A DNA stretch of 64,000 nt, taken from contig JBGSYN010000098.1 of the NCBI GenBank assembly GCA_041750975.1, forward strand, positions 1 through 64,000. Direction: 5' to 3'. The stretch's first letter is position 1; every line of letters begins with the position of its first letter. Below are positions 1 to 8,885 of this stretch, one piece after another. The position numbers and the translations under genes were made by a program. The notes beneath the pieces were generated by a model that was not told where the DNA came from, searched no databases, and saw only the letters and a list, made by a program, of their open reading frames with translations. The DNA comes from JBGSYN01 sp041750975 (GTDB lineage Bacteria > Pseudomonadota > Alphaproteobacteria > Geminicoccales > Geminicoccaceae).

Positions 1-107
1 TCAATCCGCGCATCGAGCCCCAGAAGCCGCCGCCGCAGCTCTCTGATCTGCCCGACCGACAATGTCTCGACCCCGGCGCTGAAGGTCTTGAACGTTACGC
101 CATCCAT
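1..107 (-). CDS. Possible transposase N-terminus (partial)
   Basis: This is a partial minus-strand frame that runs off the left edge of the window. It starts at ATG 107-105 behind a GGGAG-type ribosome-binding site and gives about 35 residues with a short helical, Leu/Arg-rich segment. The look (a short N-terminal stretch before what would be a zinc ribbon) resembles the start of IS1595-type transposases, but the diagnostic zinc-ribbon and DDE parts lie outside the window. The assignment is a guess from the N-terminus only. The neighbouring plus-strand gene remnant is consistent with an insertion here. An unrelated hypothetical gene is equally possible. Confidence 0.3.
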   Translation of the reverse strand, partial: MDGVTFKTFSAGVETLSVGQIRELRRRLLGLDARI

Positions 108-129
108 GCTCACCGCTCCCTTTCGACCC

Positions 130-143
130 TTGATGTTCATCAA
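130..143. repeat. 14-base inverted repeat
   Basis: TTGATG and CATCAA form perfect 6-base arms around a 2-base centre, about 25 bases upstream of the partial minus-strand gene. It could be an operator for that gene or part of an insertion-sequence end. No target-site duplication can be checked because the other end of the element is outside the window. Confidence 0.3.
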
Positions 144-152
144 GTGTTCTAA

Positions 153-275
153 AGCAGTGGCAATTCAACACAGAAAACAGACACCGCCTTTAATATTCGC
201 AAACGGGATGCCGAAGCGTTCCAAAGCGAGGGCGCGAACCACACGTTCATCATCACCGACAAGTGGATGATCTGA
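153..275 (+). pseudogene. C-terminal remnant of an unidentified gene
   Basis: After an in-frame TAA at 150-152, 40 codons stay open to a TGA at 273-275. The encoded tail has a balanced, protein-like composition and ends in TFIITDKWMI, but it has no start codon near its left end. It sits directly upstream of the possible transposase gene, so it may be the 3' part of a gene cut by an insertion. The family is not recognised. A chance open frame cannot be excluded. Confidence 0.25.
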
Positions 276-325
276 GGGCACGTCTTGACCCACGGGAACG
301 GGAACGTTTGGGTAATCGCCAAAGG

Positions 326-1525
326 CTACGCAGCCACCTCGGCCGGCTCAAACCAGTTTCTTCTGACGGAGCCGTTAGGCGGGTGTGTGGATCGCCGTTT
401 TGCCGTCGTTCGATGACCCAAAAAGAACCGCACCATTTCTCGGGAGGCATCCGGGCCGGCGGGGTCAGTATAGCTGACTGCAGCGTTGCCACCGGACCAA
501 GCGTGAGCGGCACCAGCAATAACCCAGTGCTCTATGAATGACCTTCCGGTTCCCAGGCCATACGACGTTCGCACGTATTTGCGACCGCCAACCTTTCGCC
601 CGATTTTCACCGTTTTGCCAAGATGCGAATACGGATCCAGCGCACGGGCGACGATAAAGCGGCCGTTGCGCGGATTAACCACCTTGTCGGAGCTACCGTG
701 GAAATCGATTGTCGGCATTGGATCGGAACGCTGCAGACCCGGCGCACCGTACTTCATTGCGAAAACGGCAGAGAGCCCACTATGGGCAGCACCGACTGGC
801 AAGCCGGAATGAGTCCCTACCGCGGCAAAGATGTCGGGATAGGCGTCGGCAACAATCAAAGCCGCCGACGCGCCTGCCGAGAGTCCCGCGACATACACCT
901 TTTGTGGATCGGCCCCGTGTTTGACAATAATTTCGCTCACCAGGCTTGCGAGCAGCGCCGGCTCACCTGACCCACGGGCCTGATCGCCCGGTTTGTACCA
1001 GTTCCAGCAGCGGTAAATTTGCGATTTTCGTTCTTGGACTGGATAGACGACTAGAAACCCGAACTCTTCGGCGAGGGCGTTCATGCCGGTGCCGCGCGCA
1101 AAATGCTCAGGCGTCTGGCTGCATCCGTGCAACATCATCAGCAGAGGTAGGGGCCTGTCGGCTGTTACTGCGATGGCCGGAAAATAAAGCTTGAACGATC
1201 GCTTGCCAAATTCACAAACGTGGACGCCTTTTGTGAATGACGCGCCACGCGGCTTTGTCGTTTTTGCGCGGGACGTCGCTGGATTTTGCGATTTACCAGT
1301 GACCTTGGCTCGCTGGCGACTTTTCCCAGCCCCCGTTCCGGGTCCTGAAGGCTGCTTAGCGGCATGGGTCGCGGTCTTTTCTTGCCAGACTTTTTTTTGG
1401 GTGACTTGGTTTCCGCAGGTGCCGCAGGGAGGAGCATCGCACTCGACAGGTTGGTGAATGGTGCCTCCGTCGCTCGCGGCATCCGTTTTTGGGTGTTCGT
1501 GCGTGCGTTTGAACGGATCGTCCAT
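326..1525 (-). CDS. PHB depolymerase-family esterase
   Basis: This 399-residue protein belongs to the alpha/beta-hydrolase esterases that act on polyhydroxybutyrate and related polyesters. Visible are the oxyanion-side HGCSQ (about residue 134), the lipase box GLSAG (215-219, nucleophile Ser), a GSSDKVV segment that probably carries the acid, and HAWSGG near the C-terminus for the catalytic His. The first ~100 residues are Lys/Arg/Thr-rich linker with a small Cys cluster and no clear signal peptide. I chose the ATG at 1525 because GAGG lies 4 bases upstream. The longer GTG frame from 1636 has no ribosome-binding site. It is followed, on the same strand but 190 bases upstream, by a desaturase gene. 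Substrate and location are inferred from family only. Confidence 0.8.
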   Translation of the reverse strand: MDDPFKRTHEHPKTDAASDGGTIHQPVECDAPPCGTCGNQVTQKKVWQEKTATHAAKQPSGPGTGAGKSRQRAKVTGKSQNPATSRAKTTKPRGASFTKGVHVCEFGKRSFKLYFPAIAVTADRPLPLLMMLHGCSQTPEHFARGTGMNALAEEFGFLVVYPVQERKSQIYRCWNWYKPGDQARGSGEPALLASLVSEIIVKHGADPQKVYVAGLSAGASAALIVADAYPDIFAAVGTHSGLPVGAAHSGLSAVFAMKYGAPGLQRSDPMPTIDFHGSSDKVVNPRNGRFIVARALDPYSHLGKTVKIGRKVGGRKYVRTSYGLGTGRSFIEHWVIAGAAHAWSGGNAAVSYTDPAGPDASREMVRFFLGHRTTAKRRSTHPPNGSVRRNWFEPAEVAA

Positions 1526-1715
1526 GTAACCTCGGCTTTCATGAGGGATGGGACCAAGTAGTCCAATCACAGGCACGCCGGGCAAGCGGCGTTGTAGATC
1601 GGAGCTGCCAGCCCTGAGTTCTGAAGCTTTGATCACAAAGGCGGGCTAGAAGATAGCGTTTCCCGAGAAGATTTCACGCTTGAGCATTGATGCTGATGGG
1701 TCGGACACCAAGTCG

Positions 1716-2738
1716 TCATGCATTCCGCGCCTCAGCGAAAGATAGTAACCTCCGGCTGTTTTCGTCCCAGAGATGCCGACTAGCGCAGTCGAGACTTTGG
1801 CGCAGTGTCAGGCGTTGTGTACTGGCGAGCGCCTGATGGTCTCGGATGACCTCGGAAAGGCGGTAGAATGGAATCCGGTTATAGAGGTGATGGACATGGT
1901 GAATTCCGACATTGGCGGTGAACCAACGTAGAAAAGGGGGAAGTATGTAATATGAACTGCCTTCGAGCGCCGCATCGTGCAGTTTCCAGTCGCACGTCCT
2001 GTCCCATGATGTATCTTCGAACTGGTGCTGAACATAGAACAACCACACGCCGACGGACGCTCCAACCAGCGCGGTGGGCAGAACCGTCAACAGTACGGGA
2101 ACGACCCCGGCCATCCAGATGGCAGCAGCGAGAAGGATTGTCAGTGCGGCGTTCGTCGCCATGACGCTGAGCCAGGATGCCCCTGACTGCATGGACCCGA
2201 CAGGAACTCGGTTTTCGAGAAAGAACAAATAGGACGGCACGATACCGAAGAGGAAGAGCGGGTGGCGATAAAGCCGGTAGCCTATCCGCCCGGCCCGGGA
2301 CCGACCGCGATATTCGGCGATTGTCAGCGTTACAACATCGCCGATGCCGCGTCGGTCGAGGTTCCCGGTCGAAGCATGGTGTATCGAATGTTTTTTTCGC
2401 CATACATCGTAGGGTGTCATCGTCAGAACCCCGAGAACCCGCCCTGTCCAGTCGTTGGACTGTCGGCTGTGAAAGAACGATCGATGGCCACAGTCATGCT
2501 GAATCACGAAGATGCGGACTAAAAGCCCGCCGTTTAGGATGGAGATGACCACGACGAGCGCATAACTGATTGATACGGACCACCAAGCGAGTGCCATTAG
2601 CAGGGCGAATGGACCAAGCGTGATCAGGAGTTCAAAGATGCTTCGCCATGGCGACGGCTCGCGATAGCGCGCAAGTATCCGCACCCAGTCCCGCCCGCTT
2701 TCTGGGTTGGGCACAGCATCAACATCCTGAGTGATCAT
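1716..2738 (-). CDS. Fatty acid desaturase
   Basis: This is a 340-residue membrane-bound di-iron desaturase that would introduce a double bond into acyl chains of membrane lipids, using reduced electron carriers and oxygen. All three histidine boxes are visible: HDCGH (81-85), HSIHH (117-121) and HHVHH (about 275-280). Several hydrophobic spans lie between them (around 35-75 and 155-220). The length is usual for DesA/omega-6-type bacterial desaturases. The ATG start has AAGGA 6 bases upstream. It stands alone, with 366 bases of non-coding sequence upstream. Positional specificity cannot be read from the sequence. Confidence 0.88.
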   Translation of the reverse strand: MITQDVDAVPNPESGRDWVRILARYREPSPWRSIFELLITLGPFALLMALAWWSVSISYALVVVISILNGGLLVRIFVIQHDCGHRSFFHSRQSNDWTGRVLGVLTMTPYDVWRKKHSIHHASTGNLDRRGIGDVVTLTIAEYRGRSRAGRIGYRLYRHPLFLFGIVPSYLFFLENRVPVGSMQSGASWLSVMATNAALTILLAAAIWMAGVVPVLLTVLPTALVGASVGVWLFYVQHQFEDTSWDRTCDWKLHDAALEGSSYYILPPFLRWFTANVGIHHVHHLYNRIPFYRLSEVIRDHQALASTQRLTLRQSLDCASRHLWDENSRRLLSFAEARNA

Positions 2739-3104
2739 CTAGCGTCCTTCGTTCTGCCGCGCAGAACTCCATCGCGGCATGACTTAAATGGGCTTCGCAG
2801 ACGATTGATACCCCACAGATCGGCCGCATGCATTAACACAGGTTACCCCAGAGCAATGCCACAGATTATTTTCTGCCGATGTCTCAACCGATGCGGTGAC
2901 GGCCCACCTGGAAACTCCCTATTGAGCGGGCAGCGGACAAATTTATACAGGGCACGAGCAAGCAACTTTAACGTGGACGTCATTGCCTTTTTCCCCGACA
3001 GAAACGTGAGGTGATACCAAGCTGGGAGAAAGAGACAATTTGATAGCGAAGCTGTCAGACATACCAGCCCAGCGAGCGGATGCTGGTCCCAACGCTTCAC
3101 CCAA
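2739..3104. other. Intergenic region, no gene seen
   Basis: These 366 bases lie upstream of the desaturase start and downstream of the DUF2147 gene. Short frames exist on both strands, but none has a ribosome-binding site or protein-like composition. The desaturase promoter must lie here. I could not pick out a convincing -35/-10 pair or operator. Confidence 0.6.
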
Positions 3105-3524
3105 TCACTTCACGCGGGACCAGTCCTGTTCCTGGCAGAAGAACATGACGCAGCCATCGACTTCGAGTGTGTCGCCCTTGAGGATCAGCTTCGAATTATA
3201 GGTCTTGCCGTCTTCCGGGTTCCAGATCGTTCCGCCCGAGAATTTGTCGTCGCCGTCGGGCTCCATGTCCTCGATGATCGGTTTGCCGATGTTGGCGTAG
3301 CCGGGGTCCTCGGCGGTTTTGCTGAAGGCTTTGGTGATCGTTCCGCAGCTCTTGGCGGTATCCGAGGCACAGGGGGCGATGGTGACCTCGAGATAGCCGC
3401 CTTCGCTATCCGTGCCGGTCTTCCAGACGCCGTCAGCGGCACCGGCCAGCGCCGACAGCGGCGCCAATCCGATGACCAGCGCCGGCGCCAATGCGACCAG
3501 CGCCGCCACAATCCATTTTCTCAT
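3105..3524 (-). CDS. Exported DUF2147 protein
   Basis: This is a 139-residue protein with a Sec signal peptide (hydrophobic 5-27, cleavage near ALAGAADG) followed by one DUF2147 domain. It starts with the typical GVWKT and ends with the usual short C-terminal segment. Four cysteines in the mature part (in the APCAS, SCGT, DGCVMF and FFCQE segments) suggest two disulfides and a periplasmic location. GGGAGGAAC upstream of the ATG is a good ribosome-binding site. Members of this family are widespread in proteobacteria with no established function. It lies downstream of the sulfatase locus on the same strand, separated by about 220 bases, so membership in that operon is uncertain. Confidence 0.85.
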   Translation of the reverse strand: MRKWIVAALVALAPALVIGLAPLSALAGAADGVWKTGTDSEGGYLEVTIAPCASDTAKSCGTITKAFSKTAEDPGYANIGKPIIEDMEPDGDDKFSGGTIWNPEDGKTYNSKLILKGDTLEVDGCVMFFCQEQDWSRVK

Positions 3525-3745
3525 CTGTCAGTTCCTCCCTGAAAGTGCTCGCCGGAGAATTCCGGCGGCATTTACGCCGTGCAGGATGGGCCCTGCGGCC
3601 CGTCGACGGTCATGCAACGTCGCCACACTCGCGACCATCGTTCAAATCCAGTGACGACGGATTTTTCGTCGTTGGTGGGAACGCCAACGAATGAAGCCGA
3701 ATTGTATCGTGTCCTAGAACCATCAACACATCCGCGATCTTCCGA

Positions 3746-4951
3746 TCAGCTTCCCGTCGCGGCACCGATGATCTCCGTTCCCGGGGGCGCGCTGGACCAG
3801 AGATCGCCATTGATCGTGCGTCGGTAGCCATAGTCGAAGAGATCGCGCATCCATTGCTGGTTGAATGGCCCGACATAGGTCTCCGAGAAATCTTCTTCGA
3901 TCCAGGCTGCATGGAAATCGCCGTCGCGCGAAGTCACCGATCTATGGGCGTCCTGCAGATCGTAGGCGGCCTGGCCTCTTACCATCGTCAAGAGCGCTCG
4001 ATTGGCAATATCGGGGAGTTGGTAAGGGATGTGCAGCGGGTCGTTCTCGATCCGGCCATTGACGACGACATAGACATCCTTCAGCGCCGTCGTGTCGTCG
4101 CTGTCGACGTCGAGATCGTGAAGGTCGCTCTGCCAGCCCGACAGGATCGTAAAGTTCGAAATAACGCCGCCGTCGACATGCATTTCGTCATAGGTTTCGC
4201 CGTCGATTTCGGTCTCGATCAGCATCGGTGGAAACAATCCCGGGACCGAGGCCGAGGCCAGGAGAACCCTGCGGAAGAGATCGAGCGCATTAGGCGCGCC
4301 GCTCGAAGCAATGACACCCATATCCCAAATCACCGCGCGTTGCGCATCCATATGGGTCGTTTGAACGAGGAGCCGCCGTCCCTTCCGATGTTCAGCAGCG
4401 ATTTTATCGAGAAATGCCTCATCGACGAAAGAGGAAATCAATTCGAATAGCGGCGATGTGTCCACTGCCGATGCCTTGGGCAGGATTTGGAGCGGATTGC
4501 GAGGACGAATGATCTGATCGGTCGGATACCCGCCATAGACCTTCTTCAACTCGTCATCATAATCGGGGCCGAGAAAAGCGAAGGGCGCCGACAGCGCGCC
4601 GGTGCTGATCCCGGTGACCAGGGTAAACTCCGGCCGGTCGCCTCGTTCCGTCCAGCCATTGAGAACGCCCGCACCGAACGCGCCATAGTCGGCGCCGCCT
4701 GAAATAGCCAGATAGGTGATTTCGTCGATGCCGGACGCGGCGCGCTGTTGTTCCAGTTCCCCGGCAATTTCCTCAATCCAGGCCGGCGGTTCGTCACCCC
4801 AATAGCGGGCGCGTGGAATGTTGGGCACCTGCGCCTTTGCATGGTCGTCCAGGGGTACCGGGTTCCGTTCGACGCCTGCGCAGGCGGCGGCGACCAGCGC
4901 CAGCGCCATGGACAGGAGGACCCGGATTCGTCCGCGAAATTTCAGGTTCAA
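3746..4951 (-). CDS. Patatin-like phospholipase, lipoprotein
   Basis: This 401-residue patatin-family lipid acyl hydrolase is probably anchored to a membrane as a lipoprotein. The oxyanion loop (SGGADYGAFGAG), the nucleophile elbow GISTG and the DGG motif carrying the catalytic Asp are all present, giving a complete Ser-Asp dyad. I chose the TTG start at 4951-4949: AAGGAG stands 6 bases upstream and the resulting N-terminus is a classic lipoprotein signal (MNLKFRGRIR, hydrophobic run, Cys at residue 24 after VAAA). The open frame continues 420 bases further upstream but overlaps the FGE gene and looks non-coding there. It follows the FGE gene by 166 bases on the same strand and may be the last gene of the sulfatase operon. 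Confidence 0.85.
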   Translation of the reverse strand: MNLKFRGRIRVLLSMALALVAAACAGVERNPVPLDDHAKAQVPNIPRARYWGDEPPAWIEEIAGELEQQRAASGIDEITYLAISGGADYGAFGAGVLNGWTERGDRPEFTLVTGISTGALSAPFAFLGPDYDDELKKVYGGYPTDQIIRPRNPLQILPKASAVDTSPLFELISSFVDEAFLDKIAAEHRKGRRLLVQTTHMDAQRAVIWDMGVIASSGAPNALDLFRRVLLASASVPGLFPPMLIETEIDGETYDEMHVDGGVISNFTILSGWQSDLHDLDVDSDDTTALKDVYVVVNGRIENDPLHIPYQLPDIANRALLTMVRGQAAYDLQDAHRSVTSRDGDFHAAWIEEDFSETYVGPFNQQWMRDLFDYGYRRTINGDLWSSAPPGTEIIGAATGS

Positions 4952-5117
4952 TGTCCGCTCCTTGCCTGGGCTCACCAGATTTAGCTTTTGTATCGTCTGG
5001 AACCGCCAGCTCTTCTCAAACGGCCTTGTATGGGTATAGGCTATGAATCCTAGATCGAAGCGTCCAGTGTGTTGCCGGCATCGAGTGCAAGGCTCGATGG
5101 GGATTGATGACGTAGCG

Positions 5118-6080
5118 TTAGTTCGGATCCTTCGCAATGCGAAAGCCGATATGGTTGGAGCCAAGGCCGAGTTCGGCAGATTGGCGGGCAGCCGGCCGGT
5201 AGCGCAGGCAATAGCTCGGCGCACAGAGCCATGAGCCGCCCTTGACGACGCGCATGGCGCCGATCTCCGGATGCGAAAAGCGCACGGCAAGGAGTTCCGG
5301 GGGACCCTCGGGATCCGTTTCAGCACCCTCCGGATGGCCCGGAACCCACCAATCGGCGACGATTTCCCAGACATTGCCCGTCACGTCATAAAGGCCGTAG
5401 CCGTTCGGCTCGAAATTCGCGACAGGGGCGGTACCGTGATGGCCGTCGGCTGCCTGGTCGACGCGCGGAAATTCGCCCTGCCAGGTATTGGCCTTCCAGC
5501 CTTGGAGGGGGTCGTAAAACTCGTCGCCCGAGGCGAATTCGGCTCCATCGAGGCCGCCCCTCGCGGCGAACTCCCATTCCGCTTCGGTCGGCAAGCGCCC
5601 GCCCGCCCATTCGGCAAAAGCATCGGCGTCTTCGGGCGAGATCTGGACCACCGGATGATCGCCCAGACCTTCGATCGAACTGTCGGGCCCGGCGGGATGA
5701 CGCCAATCGGCGCCCGCCACATAGCGCCACCAGCTATTGGCGTTCGTGAGGTCGACCGGGCCTTCGGGAGCGGCGAAGACCATCGATCCCGCAGCCAGCA
5801 GCTCCGGCGGCCAGTTCGGATGCTCGGCGGGATCCAGCGCCCGCTCGGCGGTGGTTAGGTAACCGGTAGCCTCCACGAACTCGGCAAATTCGGCGTTGGT
5901 CACTTCCGTTTTGCCGATCTGAAACGGTCCGACCGTCACGCGATGCGCCGGACCTTCTTCGGGGTAGTGCACCTCCGATCCCATCAGGAAGGTCCCGCCT
6001 TCGATCGACACGAATTCCAATGCCTCTGCCTGGGTCGCGAACGCCGCCAACGGAAGCAACAATGCGATCGTGGTTTTCAT
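5118..6080 (-). CDS. Exported formylglycine-generating enzyme (FGE/SUMF1)
   Basis: This 320-residue SUMF1/FGE-fold protein would oxidise the active-site Cys of sulfatases to formylglycine. The C-terminal GGSWLCAPSYCLRYRP matches the FGE active-site segment and keeps both copper-binding, catalytic cysteines (C286 and C291). The GGTFLMGS, RLPTEAEWEFAARGG and GNVWEI blocks of the fold are all there. The ATG at 6080 is chosen because it gives a clear Sec signal peptide (MKTTIALLLPLAAFATQAEA). The longer frame adds 16 residues that would mask it. Export is unusual: FGE normally acts on unfolded sulfatases in the cytosol. Two exported sulfatases are encoded just upstream in the same direction, which supports the role. 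Confidence 0.85.
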   Translation of the reverse strand: MKTTIALLLPLAAFATQAEALEFVSIEGGTFLMGSEVHYPEEGPAHRVTVGPFQIGKTEVTNAEFAEFVEATGYLTTAERALDPAEHPNWPPELLAAGSMVFAAPEGPVDLTNANSWWRYVAGADWRHPAGPDSSIEGLGDHPVVQISPEDADAFAEWAGGRLPTEAEWEFAARGGLDGAEFASGDEFYDPLQGWKANTWQGEFPRVDQAADGHHGTAPVANFEPNGYGLYDVTGNVWEIVADWWVPGHPEGAETDPEGPPELLAVRFSHPEIGAMRVVKGGSWLCAPSYCLRYRPAARQSAELGLGSNHIGFRIAKDPN

Positions 6081-6176
6081 GGGCCGATACTCTCTCATGC
6101 CGGTTTGCCTCCAATCCAATTGTGCCACCGGCCCAGTTGTGCCAACGGCCCCACAGGGCGATCCAATGCTGATGGA

Positions 6177-6263
6177 TCACTCCTCCTTGAAGATCTTGTT
6201 CCCGTCGTTCCTCATGCTGATGACAGTCCAGCCTTGTGCATCGGCCTGGTCGATCAGCCGTTG
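6177..6263 (-). pseudogene. C-terminal remnant of a second HAD hydrolase
   Basis: These 28 codons plus TGA read GWTVISMRNDGNKIF, against GWTVISMKKDWNRIF at the C-terminus of the intact HAD gene at 8886-9917. Identity extends over the preceding helix too (RLIDQADAQ against ALMDTAEQS). The fragment begins directly after the stop codon of the outer membrane protein gene and in the same frame, so a deletion has joined the barrel gene to the tail of a former HAD paralogue. No start codon or N-terminal part survives. It is best explained as the trace of an earlier sulfatase-HAD duplication. Confidence 0.7.
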
Positions 6264-7142
6264 CTAGAAATTGACCGATAGGCCGACGATCGGGCCGTGC
6301 ATGGTGACGTCCCATTCGAATTTGTCGCGGCCGCTGCCGTCCTCGTATTTTTGATGGAGGACGCGGTAGCCGGCGAGCAAGCGTGCATTGTTCTGGCCGA
6401 ACATACTGAAACGATAGCCGGCCAACCCAAAGGCCTGGCCGCTATATTGCGAACTGGTGCTGGTGCCGCCGACATCGCCCGCAAGCGTGACGGTGAAGCG
6501 GTCCCCAAGGGTCCAGAGGGTGCGCAGGCCGAGGATCGGGTCGGTCCAGCTCTGATCATCATTGACCGAGCGTGTACGCCTGATGCCGAGGTCCAACAGA
6601 TCGAGCCGGCCTTGCAGATCGACATCGAGATAAGTGTAGCGGGCCCCGGCATAGGGATCCACGGCCACGGCAAAACGCCCTGCATCCGCGGATTGCCCGA
6701 GGGTCCAGTCGCCGAGGCGATAGGTCCCGGCCAGTTGCAAGATCAGCTGGTTGGCCTCGGCGTCGACCTTGATGCGGTCATCGCCGCTGGCGTCATTGTC
6801 GGAGAGGTTGGCATAGACCGTATCGAACAGCACACCGACATCGCCCTTGCGGATTTCAGCCTCGAGCATGACCGCACCATTGAGATGGTCGAGGATGTCA
6901 TGGAAATCGACGTTGACATCGGCCTTGACACCCTTGACCGTGCTATTGCCGTTCACGCTCAAGGCCCAGACATAAGGTGTTACGTAGACTTCGAGCGGCT
7001 GCTCGAGCGTACTTCTGATCGCCGTGGAGAGAGGATCCGTCGTCGGCGTCGACTGAGCCGCCGCCGGCAATACGCCAAGTACCGCCATCGCCGCAGCCAG
7101 TCCCAGAACTCCCTTCGCTAAGCAAATGGCGCGCTGCTTCAC
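6264..7142 (-). CDS. Outer membrane beta-barrel protein
   Basis: This 292-residue protein has a Sec signal peptide (cleavage near PAAAQS, about residue 30), alternating amphipathic strands through the mature part and a C-terminal GLSVNF with the terminal Phe expected of barrel proteins inserted by BAM. Aromatic-rich turns (YVTPYVWALSVNG, AGYRFSMFG, GYRVLHQKYEDG) support a barrel of roughly 10-14 strands. The start is GTG at 7142 with GAGG about 9 bases upstream. It lies between a sulfatase gene and the FGE gene on the same strand, so a role in uptake or sensing of the sulfatase substrate is plausible but not shown. No specific family is recognised. Confidence 0.75.
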   Translation of the reverse strand: MKQRAICLAKGVLGLAAAMAVLGVLPAAAQSTPTTDPLSTAIRSTLEQPLEVYVTPYVWALSVNGNSTVKGVKADVNVDFHDILDHLNGAVMLEAEIRKGDVGVLFDTVYANLSDNDASGDDRIKVDAEANQLILQLAGTYRLGDWTLGQSADAGRFAVAVDPYAGARYTYLDVDLQGRLDLLDLGIRRTRSVNDDQSWTDPILGLRTLWTLGDRFTVTLAGDVGGTSTSSQYSGQAFGLAGYRFSMFGQNNARLLAGYRVLHQKYEDGSGRDKFEWDVTMHGPIVGLSVNF

Positions 7143-7204
7143 TTAGTTCGTCCTCATGCAAGAACTTGTTTCCAGCCAGTTGTTATTGATGCCTTGGGAC
7201 AAAG

Positions 7205-8830
7205 CTATTGCATGCCTCCGGGCGCCTGCTCGAGCTGCCGCATCACTGCGTCCATCGCCTTCTGCATGCTCAGCGAGTCCGCGCGCTGGCGGGGCGGCCA
7301 TGCCGTCAGGCTTTCGATGTGGGCGGCAATAATTCCTTGGGCGGGGATCAGGGTCCATAGCTTCTCGGCAAACAATTTTCGCCCCATATAACCCCATTCC
7401 GGCGAATGGGGATCAAATCTCTCCATCGGATCCATCCGCAAATTGAACAGATAGGGCACCCTCGGATAGACGAGCGGGTCCCACCAAAGGCCCTCTTCCT
7501 TGACCGCGAACGACATCTTCCAGTCGCCGACGCGCACACCTGTGAGATCCGATTCGTCATAGTAGAAATAGCTGTTGCGCGCCGAAGCCTCAATATTGCC
7601 GGTCCACAGATCGAGATTGTTCTCACCGTCCAGATGGACCTTGTAGGTCATGTCACCGAATGCAGCACCCTCAAGCAACCTCTCCTTGATGTTCGGAGCA
7701 CCGGCAGCAGCAGCGAGCGTGACGAAGAGGTCCTCGTGGCTCTGGATGCCGTTCGATGAGGTGCCGGACGGGATCTGACCAGGCCAACGAACCGCCATCG
7801 GGACCCGGACGCCGCCTTCCCAGGTGGTCCCTTTTTCGCCGCGGAAAGGAGAATAGCCGCCGTCCGGCCAAAACAACAGCTCGTAGCCATTATCGGTGGT
7901 GTAAACGACGATGGTGTCGTCGGCGATGCCGAGGTCGTCCAGTTTGTTCAGAAGCTGACCGACCTGGTCATCATGTTGCAGCATCCCGGCCCGGTAGAGA
8001 TCGATCTCCGGCCGTCCCTCGTCAACTGCCTGCTGGATATATTCCTGCGGTACGTGGGTCCAGATATGCATTCTTGTCGGGTTGAACCAGACGAAAAAGG
8101 GCTGCTCCGCGGCCACCGCCTGATCGATAAAAGTCTCGGCAGCTCCCAGGAATTCGCCGTCCACGGTCTTCATGCGCTCGCGCGTCAAAGGCCCGGTGTT
8201 CTCGCAGCGCTGCTTGCCCATCCGGCCGAATTTGGGGTCCTCGGTGGGATCGTCCGCGGCCGTCGCCCAGCAATGCAGCACACCGCGCGGCCCGAACCGT
8301 TCGGCAAAGTCGGGGTTCTTGACGCCTGGATAGTCGAGCTGCTCCGGTTCCTCCTCGGCATTGAGGTGGTAGAGATTGCCGTAGAACTCGTCGAAGCCGT
8401 GCACCGTCGGCAGAAACTCGTTGCGGTCGCCGAGATGGTTCTTGCCGAACTGGCCGGCCACATAACCGAGCGGTTTCAACACCTCGGCCAGGGTCGGATC
8501 TTCCTTCTGCAGCCCCAGCGTCGAGCCCGGTATGCCGATCGTCGTCATGCCGGTACGGATCGGCATCTGACCGGTGATAAAAGCGGCGCGGCCGGCCGTG
8601 CAGCTGGGCTGCGCATAATGGTCGGTGAACAACATGCCTTCATTGGCGATGCGGTCGATATTGGGTGTGCGCCCCATCATGCCGTGTGTGTAGGCTCCCA
8701 CGTTCCACAAGCCGATATCGTCGCCCATGATCACGAGGATGTTGGGCCGGTCTTGCGCCAGGACCGGGCCGGCGGCACCCACCAGCGACGCCACGAAACC
8801 CAAGGCCAACCAACAACGGGAGATCACCAT
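7205..8830 (-). CDS. Exported arylsulfatase
   Basis: This 541-residue type I sulfatase hydrolyses sulfate esters with a calcium- and formylglycine-dependent mechanism. After a signal peptide (cleavage near PVLAQD) come the metal-binding pair D37-D38 in ILVIMGDDIG and the modification motif CTAGR with Cys77 as the residue to be converted. The usual His/Lys segments and the YTTDNG metal site follow. The motif has Ala instead of the common Pro (C-x-A-x-R), a known variant of sulfatases handled by aerobic FGE. The start at ATG 8830 is preferred over the upstream frame because it begins the signal peptide. It lies 55 bases after the HAD gene and 62 bases before the barrel gene. The natural substrate is unknown. 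Confidence 0.92.
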   Translation of the reverse strand: MVISRCWLALGFVASLVGAAGPVLAQDRPNILVIMGDDIGLWNVGAYTHGMMGRTPNIDRIANEGMLFTDHYAQPSCTAGRAAFITGQMPIRTGMTTIGIPGSTLGLQKEDPTLAEVLKPLGYVAGQFGKNHLGDRNEFLPTVHGFDEFYGNLYHLNAEEEPEQLDYPGVKNPDFAERFGPRGVLHCWATAADDPTEDPKFGRMGKQRCENTGPLTRERMKTVDGEFLGAAETFIDQAVAAEQPFFVWFNPTRMHIWTHVPQEYIQQAVDEGRPEIDLYRAGMLQHDDQVGQLLNKLDDLGIADDTIVVYTTDNGYELLFWPDGGYSPFRGEKGTTWEGGVRVPMAVRWPGQIPSGTSSNGIQSHEDLFVTLAAAAGAPNIKERLLEGAAFGDMTYKVHLDGENNLDLWTGNIEASARNSYFYYDESDLTGVRVGDWKMSFAVKEEGLWWDPLVYPRVPYLFNLRMDPMERFDPHSPEWGYMGRKLFAEKLWTLIPAQGIIAAHIESLTAWPPRQRADSLSMQKAMDAVMRQLEQAPGGMQ

Positions 8831-8885
8831 TCCTTCTACTCTCTGCCTGAGTACGTTCGGCCGAACGCGAAACACCTCGGTGAAC

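Noticed and set aside
2843..3100. 85-codon minus-strand frame upstream of the desaturase
   Set aside because: No ribosome-binding site, and its composition is not protein-like.
4952..5374. 5' extension of the patatin open frame
   Set aside because: It overlaps the FGE gene, has Arg/Ser-rich shadow composition, and the TTG at 4951 has a good ribosome-binding site and lipoprotein signal.
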